From Saccharothrix sp. ALI-22-I (GTDB taxonomy: Bacteria; Actinomycetota; Actinomycetes; Mycobacteriales; Pseudonocardiaceae), in the NCBI RefSeq assembly GCF_001984175.1, contig NZ_MTQP01000040.1, positions 1 to 64,000 of the forward strand: DNA of 64,000 nt. Reading direction: 5' to 3'. Position 1 is the first letter of the stretch; each line of letters starts with the position of its first letter. The position numbers and the translations under genes are program-made. The notes beneath the pieces were generated by a model. The model was not told the origin of the DNA. It saw only the letters and a program-made list of their open reading frames with translations, and ran no database searches. This document shows, piece by piece, positions 59,133 through 64,000 of this stretch.

Positions 59133-62084
59133 ATGGAATTTATTCTTCTAGGTGGAATAGCGGTACTCGTCGACGGCGACGCGCTCGAGCTCGGGCCGGC
59201 GCGGCAGAGGTGTGTGCTGGCGGCCTTGGCGGTGGACGCGGGCCGGGTGGTCCCGGTGGACCGGCTGATCGACCGGGTGTGGGGCGATGACCCGCCGCTG
59301 CGTGCCAGGACGACGTTGCTGAACTACCTGTCGCGCCTGCGTCTGTTACTCGCGAGCGCCGGTACAGCGGTCGTCGCCCGACGCCCTGGGGGCTACTCGC
59401 TGGACGTCGAGCGCTTCACGGTCGACCTGCTGCGCTTTCACGATCTGTGCGCTCAGGCCCGTACCGGTGACGACCGGCAGGCGGCGGCACTGCTGCGGCA
59501 GGCGCTGGACCTGTGGCAGGGAGAGGCCCTGACCGGCATTGAGGGCGACTGGGCGGAGGCCGAGCGCTATCGGCTGCACCAGCAACTCCTGGGCGCCGAG
59601 TGCGACCTGACCGACACCCTGCTGCGCCTGGGCCACGGCGAGGACCTGGTGGCTACCCTAAGCGCCCGCACCGTCCGATGGCCGTTGGACGAACGCGTGG
59701 CCAGTCAGTTGATGCTGGCCCTGCACCGCGCCGGGCGCACCGCCGACGCCCTGGCCCACTACCGCGCGCTGCGCGACCGGCTGGTCGAGCACCTGGGAAC
59801 CGAGCCCGGCACCGCACTGCAGGATCTGCACCAGCGCATCCTCGACACCGATCCCACCCTCACCCCGCCCTTGGCGGCGATCACGGGCGCGGCGATCACC
59901 AGCGGGACAGCGGCGAAGGCGGAGCCGCCGGTGCCCCGGCAGTTGCCCGCGCCGCCACGATGGTTCACCGGCCGCGGCACCGAACTGGCCCGCTTGGACC
60001 AGGCGCTGACCGCCGGACTACACGGGGACCGACTGCTCTTCGAAACCGGTTCGGCAAGACAAACCGCCACCACGGTGGTGATCTCGGCGATCGGCGGGAC
60101 CGGCGGGATCGGCAAGACCTGGCTCGCCCTGGCATGGGCACACCGCCACCTGGACCGGTTTCCCGACGGACAACTGTTCATCGACCTGCACGGGTTCAGC
60201 CCCACGGAAGAACCGATGGCTCCGGAGTCGGCGGTGCACGGGTTCCTCGACGCCCTCGGAGTCGCCTCCGGTCGGATCCCGCCGAACCTGGACGCGCAGG
60301 CGGCGCTGTACCGGAGCCTGGTCGCCGGGAAGCGGATGCTGGTCGTGCTGGACAACGCCGCCACCGTCGACCAGGTCGTCCCGCTGCTGCCGGGCAGCCC
60401 GACCTGCACCGTGCTGGTCACCGGTCGCACCAGGCTCGCCTCCCTGATCGACCGGCACGGCGCCCGCCACCTGCAACTGGACATCCTGGACCGTGTCGAG
60501 GCCCGTGCCCTGCTCGCCGCACGCCTCGGCGCGGACCGTGCCGAGGCCGATGCCGTCGATGAGCTGGTCGAGTTGTGCGGGGGCTACCCACTGGCCCTGT
60601 CGATCACCGCCCGCGTCGCCGCTAGCCGCCCCGGCATCCCGCTAACCGAGATCGCCGCCGAGCTGCGCGAGCTGGGCTTGGAGATGCTCGATCACGACAC
60701 CGACTCCGCCGCCAGTCTCCCCGACGTGTTGTCATGGTCCCTGCGCTGGCTCACCGACGAGCAGCGCACCGTGTTCGGACTGTTGGGAATCGCACCCGGT
60801 CCCGACACGACGCTGCCCGCTGTGGTCTCCCTCACCGGCCTGCCCCCGGCCCGCGCACGCAAGGCGCTGGCGACGCTGGAGAACGCGTCCCTGCTCGAAC
60901 GGCGACCGGGCGGTCGGTACGCGATGCACGACCTGGTCCGCACCTACGCCGCCAGCATCGCCCACGACCTGCCCGACGACGTGCGGGAGGCGGCCCTGGT
61001 GCGAGTCATGGACTTCCACCTGCATACCGCTCACACCGCCGATCACCTTTTAGAGCCCACCCGCCAACATCTGGAACCCGACCCGCCCGCGCCCGGCGTC
61101 CACCCGCACCCGTTGCATGATGCCGCAGCCGCGACGGCCTGGCTGCAGACCGAGCACGCCAACCTCCTGGCCACCCAGCGTGCCGCCGTCGTCCTCGGCC
61201 ACCATCCCGCCGTCTGGCACCTCGCCCAGGCACTAGAAAGCTTCCACTACCGAAGTGGGCACCTACGAGACGCGCTCGCCATGTGGCGAGCAGCGGTGGA
61301 TGCAGCCGCCCACCTACCCGACCCCGCCACCCGCAGCGGCGCTCACCGAGCCCTCGGCTATGCCTACGCCAGACTGGGGCTCCACGAGGAAGCCACCGAC
61401 CACTTGGACCAAGCCCTCGATCTAGCCGTACGCCACGACGACCCCACCCAACAGGCACACATCCACCGAACGCTCGCGGCGGTCTGGGAAAGGCGGGGGG
61501 AGGACCAACGTGCTCTGGACCACGTTCGACAAGCCCTCAACCTCCACCGCGCCCTCGGCCAGCCGGAGTGGGAAGCCCACGCGCTTTGCGGAGTGGGCTG
61601 GTTCGCCGCCCGCCTGGGCGACTTCGACACCGCCCGCGACCACTGCCGCGCCGCCCTCACCCTGTACCGACACCACGACAACCCCGACGGAGAGGCGGAC
61701 GCCCTGGACAGCCTCGGGTTCATTGCCCACCGCACCGGCCACTACCAGCAGGCCGTTGGCCACTACCACCAGGCCCTCACCCTGTACCGCACCGTTGACA
61801 ACCGCTACCAACTCGCGGACAGCCTCGACAGGCTTGGGCATCCCCACGCCGCCCTCGGACAACACGAGCAGGCATCCACGACGTGGAGGGAGGCACTGGG
61901 GCTATACCGGGAACAAGGCCGCGACGAAGACGCCGAACGCGTCCAGCAACAACTCGACGACCTCGATCGCGATCATTCGATCACCACCGCGACCGCCACT
62001 GCGTCAATGGTCCGGAAGGCTGTGCCTGCCGATAACCTCATCCATGCAAGTGAGAGGCGTGAGCAGGACAAGGGCTCGGGATAG
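59133..62084 (+). CDS. SARP/AfsR-type regulator (BTAD, NB-ARC, TPR)
   Basis: A 983-residue transcriptional regulator: OmpR-like DNA-binding domain (1-95: EFILLGGIAVLVDGDALELGPARQRCVLAAL), bacterial transcriptional activation domain (95-250), NB-ARC ATPase with P-loop AIGGTGGIGKTWLAL (about 325-340), FIDLHGFSP, VVLDNAATVDQVVPLL and CGGYPLALSI, a winged-helix part, and C-terminal TPRs from about residue 700 (HLRDALAMWRAAVDAAAHL, EEATDHLDQALDLAVRHDDPTQQAHIHRTLA, HYQQAVGHYHQALTLY). The ATG at 59133 follows GGGA; residues upstream lack similarity. Likely activator of a nearby or distant operon, perhaps secondary metabolism. Confidence 0.93.
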   Translation: MEFILLGGIAVLVDGDALELGPARQRCVLAALAVDAGRVVPVDRLIDRVWGDDPPLRARTTLLNYLSRLRLLLASAGTAVVARRPGGYSLDVERFTVDLLRFHDLCAQARTGDDRQAAALLRQALDLWQGEALTGIEGDWAEAERYRLHQQLLGAECDLTDTLLRLGHGEDLVATLSARTVRWPLDERVASQLMLALHRAGRTADALAHYRALRDRLVEHLGTEPGTALQDLHQRILDTDPTLTPPLAAITGAAITSGTAAKAEPPVPRQLPAPPRWFTGRGTELARLDQALTAGLHGDRLLFETGSARQTATTVVISAIGGTGGIGKTWLALAWAHRHLDRFPDGQLFIDLHGFSPTEEPMAPESAVHGFLDALGVASGRIPPNLDAQAALYRSLVAGKRMLVVLDNAATVDQVVPLLPGSPTCTVLVTGRTRLASLIDRHGARHLQLDILDRVEARALLAARLGADRAEADAVDELVELCGGYPLALSITARVAASRPGIPLTEIAAELRELGLEMLDHDTDSAASLPDVLSWSLRWLTDEQRTVFGLLGIAPGPDTTLPAVVSLTGLPPARARKALATLENASLLERRPGGRYAMHDLVRTYAASIAHDLPDDVREAALVRVMDFHLHTAHTADHLLEPTRQHLEPDPPAPGVHPHPLHDAAAATAWLQTEHANLLATQRAAVVLGHHPAVWHLAQALESFHYRSGHLRDALAMWRAAVDAAAHLPDPATRSGAHRALGYAYARLGLHEEATDHLDQALDLAVRHDDPTQQAHIHRTLAAVWERRGEDQRALDHVRQALNLHRALGQPEWEAHALCGVGWFAARLGDFDTARDHCRAALTLYRHHDNPDGEADALDSLGFIAHRTGHYQQAVGHYHQALTLYRTVDNRYQLADSLDRLGHPHAALGQHEQASTTWREALGLYREQGRDEDAERVQQQLDDLDRDHSITTATATASMVRKAVPADNLIHASERREQDKGSG

Positions 62085-62099
62085 CCCGTGGGGTGCTCG

Positions 62100-62283
62100 T
62101 GTTCCACGGCTGTACGTGCTCGCGGTCATCAGGCACGCCAGCCGCCGGATCCGCGTGCTCGGCGCCACCGCGCACCCGACTGCGGCCTGGTTGCCCAAGC
62201 CGCCAGGAACCTCGTCATGGACCTCGAAGACGCGCGCAGCGCCGCACGGTTCCTGATCCGCGACCGCGACGGCAAAATTCCCC
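62100..62283 (+). mobile_element. Transposase fragment interrupted by IS copy C
   Basis: Two frames give RLYVLAVIRHASRRIRVLGATAHPTAAWL and then QAARNLVMDLEDARSAARFLIRDRDGKIP, the middle of an integrase-core transposase of a different IS. It is cut exactly where the copy C terminus begins at 62284. Confidence 0.65.
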
Positions 62284-63474
62284 TGTGGGGTGTCAGAACT
62301 CTGCACAGGGCGTTGAGCTGCGGCGATCATGCACCCTGGCCTCCAGGGCATGATCGTGTGGTGTGGCGTTACGACTGCTGCACCTGATCTTCGTCCGGCT
62401 CGTCGGCTGGTTGGTTCTGCTCGGCCGGTCCCCTGCGGCCAAGGACGTGGAGTTGCTGGTGCTGCGGCACGAGGTCGCCGTGCTGCGCCGGACCAATCCC
62501 CGCCCGCGGCTGGAGTGGGCCGATCGCGCAGTGCTCACCGCGTTGATACGGCGCCTGCCACGGCTGCTGCGCGAGCACCGGTTGGTGACACCGGGAACCA
62601 TCCTGCGATGGCATCGGCGCCTGGTCGCGAGGAAGTGGACCTACCCGAACCGCACCGGGCGCCCACCGGTGAACGACACCGTCGTAGCGTTGATCGAGCG
62701 CATGGCCCGGGAGAACAGCGGCTGGGGCTACCGTCGGATCCAAGGCGAGCTGCTCACACTCGGCCACCGGATAGCCGCCTCGACCGTGCGCCGCGTGCTC
62801 AAGCGCCTGCGGATACCGCCCGCGCCCAGGCGTGACAGCGACACCTCCTGGCGGCGGTTCCTCCGCGCGCAGGCAGCCGGCCTGTTGGCCTGCGACTTCT
62901 TCCACGTCGACTGCACGGTCACCCTCGAACGCGTCTACGTGTTCTTCGTGATGGAGGTCGCCACCCGCTACGTGCACATCCTCGGCACCACCACGAACCC
63001 GGACGGCCCTTGGACAACGCAACAAGCCCGCAACCTGCTCATGGACCTCGGCGACCGGGCCGACGACTTCCGGTTCCTGGTGCGAGACCGGGCCGGGCAG
63101 TTCACCGCCCCGTTCGACGCAGTCCTCGCCGGCGCGGGCATCAAGGCCGTAAAGATCCCACCACAGTGTCCACGAGCCAACGCCTACGCCGAACGATTCG
63201 CCGGCACCGTCAGACGCGAAGCCACCGACCGCCTGCTCATCCTCAACTAACACCACCTGAGAACAGTGCTGCAACGCTACGTGGCCCACTACAACCACCG
63301 CCGACCTCACCAAGCCCGACAACTCACACCACCACGACCAGACCGAACCATCGTAGAGCCGGACTGCACCTCCATACGCCGCCGACCAGTCCTCGGCGGC
63401 CTGATCAACGAGTACGAACCCGCGGCAGCATGACCCGCAGGTCAGACCGCATGGCCGACTTTAGGCACCCCACA
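62284..63474 (+). mobile_element. IS element copy C, full length (about 1.19 kb)
   Basis: Left terminus TGTGGGGTGTCAGAAC at 62284 and right terminus ending CACCCCACA at 63474 are inverted over at least the outer nine bases. This is the only copy in the window with both ends. No convincing target duplication is seen. Confidence 0.8.
62363..63433 (+). pseudogene. Transposase of IS copy C, broken by one nonsense codon
   Basis: The 356-codon gene starts at GTG 62363 ([16 protein letters not shown]) and has the [19 protein letters not shown], first catalytic D ([11 protein letters not shown]), second ([10 protein letters not shown]) and E ([18 protein letters not shown]). At 63248-63250 the codon after LLILN is TAA; copies A and B have GAA there, so a single G-to-T change truncates it. 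Past the stop the frame stays open to GGLINEYEPAAA and TGA at 63433. The lost 61 residues lie after the DDE triad, so residual activity is conceivable. Confidence 0.85.
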
Positions 63475-63777
63475 CCATCCCCAGGCCCCACACGTTCCAA
63501 CCTCCGCTATTCGACACAATTATTAATACCTCGACCCTTCCTATTCGCAATCGCGTTTTGCTGTAGTTCTCGAATGCCTTGGACCGAGCCGCAACCCTTC
63601 TTGGCCAAGCAGGACAAGTACCACCTAACGCGATTGGCGGTGACCTTCTGCGACTGGTTCTGGGTCGAGTCATTCCACTGGGCCTTTCCGCGTAGCGGGC
63701 TATCACGCTGTGTGAAGGGCTGGCAGGGACGGCCGTGTCGGGGGTGGAGCAGGCCGAAGTGTGATCGAATCGGTCGT
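63475..63777. other. Intergenic region before the alpha/beta hydrolase
   Basis: About 300 bases, noticeably more AT-rich than the neighbourhood at 63500-63580. No gene of recognisable family; it probably holds the promoter of the next gene. Confidence 0.35.
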
Positions 63778-64000
63778 ATGACGATCGAGCACGTCCCCGT
63801 CTCCGGTGAGGGCCGCCTGTGGACTGAGAAGTCCGGCGACGGAGCGCCCATGGTCCTGCTCCACGGGTCCGTCCACGACAGCCGCCTATGGGACAGCGTG
63901 TTCCCTGAACTCGCGCTCCACCGCACCGCGATCCGGTACGACGCGCGGGGCCTGGGACGATCGACGCTGCCGACCGCGCCGTTCAGCTACGAGGACGACC
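63778..64000 (+). CDS. Alpha/beta hydrolase, N-terminal part (cut by window end)
   Basis: The first 74 codons read TIEHVPVSGEGRLWTEKSG, then APMVLLHGSVHDSRLWD, where LLHG is the oxyanion-hole H-G motif, and IRYDARGLGRST, the strand/turn DxRGxGxS typical of the family. The catalytic serine, acid and histidine would lie beyond the window. The ATG at 63778 has no clear ribosome site, so it may be leaderless. Substrate unknown. Confidence 0.8.
   Translation, partial: MTIEHVPVSGEGRLWTEKSGDGAPMVLLHGSVHDSRLWDSVFPELALHRTAIRYDARGLGRSTLPTAPFSYEDD

Noticed and set aside
63461-63926. Minus-strand frames near the right edge
   Set aside because: No family features, and they lie opposite the alpha/beta hydrolase start, which has clear motifs.
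1-64000. CRISPR arrays, tRNA or rRNA genes
   Set aside because: No regularly spaced short repeats, no cloverleaf-like stretches and no rRNA motifs were noticed; a tRNA scan would be needed to be certain.

Overview
The window is very GC-rich, uses GTG starts often, and carries actinobacterial hallmarks: a PadR-type VanR, an EspG/PPE-like type VII secretion cassette, and a large BTAD/NB-ARC/TPR (SARP-type) regulator. It most likely comes from a filamentous actinomycete. The EspG and YbaB-like genes point towards the Pseudonocardiales (Saccharothrix, Lentzea or Actinosynnema relatives), but that placement is inference.

Layout. 1-1.0 kb: the 3' end of an insertion sequence and a broken secreted-protein gene. 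1.0-15.6 kb: catabolic module 1, with a ribose-type ABC importer, cupin, SDR, LysR regulator, FAH-fold hydrolase, amidohydrolase, FAD monooxygenase and small monooxygenase on the minus strand; diverging from it are a second FAH hydrolase, an extradiol (VOC) dioxygenase, a HisD-like dehydrogenase and an SDR. 15.8-19.6 kb: IS debris around an intact vanR-vanAB vanillate demethylase locus with a recognisable VanR operator. 19.8-30.0 kb: catabolic module 2, a paralogous set (LysR, FAH-A, cyclase-family hydrolase, FAD monooxygenase, amidohydrolase, VOC dioxygenase, truncated SnoaL-like, FAH-B, SDR) plus an MFS exporter or importer. 30.3-35.3 kb: a TetR/FAD-monooxygenase pair with clear operators, set among IS fragments, a group II intron reverse-transcriptase remnant and gene stumps. 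35.3-40.6 kb: VanZ-like protein, GT87-type membrane glycosyltransferase (frameshifted), a two-component system, a LRR protein. 40.8-43.5 kb: a mosaic of four IS types. 43.8-52.8 kb: a partly decayed plant-polysaccharide locus (alpha-galactosidase pseudogene, GH43, sugar-permease stump, GH31, oxidoreductase pseudogene, AraC regulator, secreted GH10 xylanase). 54.5-58.9 kb: type VII secretion substrate cassette. 59.1-62.1 kb: SARP-type regulator. 62.1-64.0 kb: IS within IS remnant, and the start of an alpha/beta hydrolase.

How the genes fit together. Both catabolic modules carry the logic of an aromatic meta-cleavage route: a flavin monooxygenase hydroxylates the ring, a type I extradiol dioxygenase opens it, FAH-fold and amidohydrolase enzymes process the product, and SDRs handle alcohol/ketone steps. 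vanAB between them would feed in O-demethylated methoxy-aromatics. Translational coupling (ATGA/GTGA overlaps) is nearly continuous inside both modules. A 13-bp inverted repeat of the form GATG-N5-CATC lies upstream of the LysR-linked transcription units of both modules and is a candidate shared operator. The polysaccharide locus would supply xylan/xyloside-derived sugars, but several of its genes are dead. At least five partial copies of one IS family and fragments of IS3, IS5, IS30, IS110, IS630 and ISL3 types mark repeated insertion and deletion.

No rRNA, tRNA or CRISPR array was seen.
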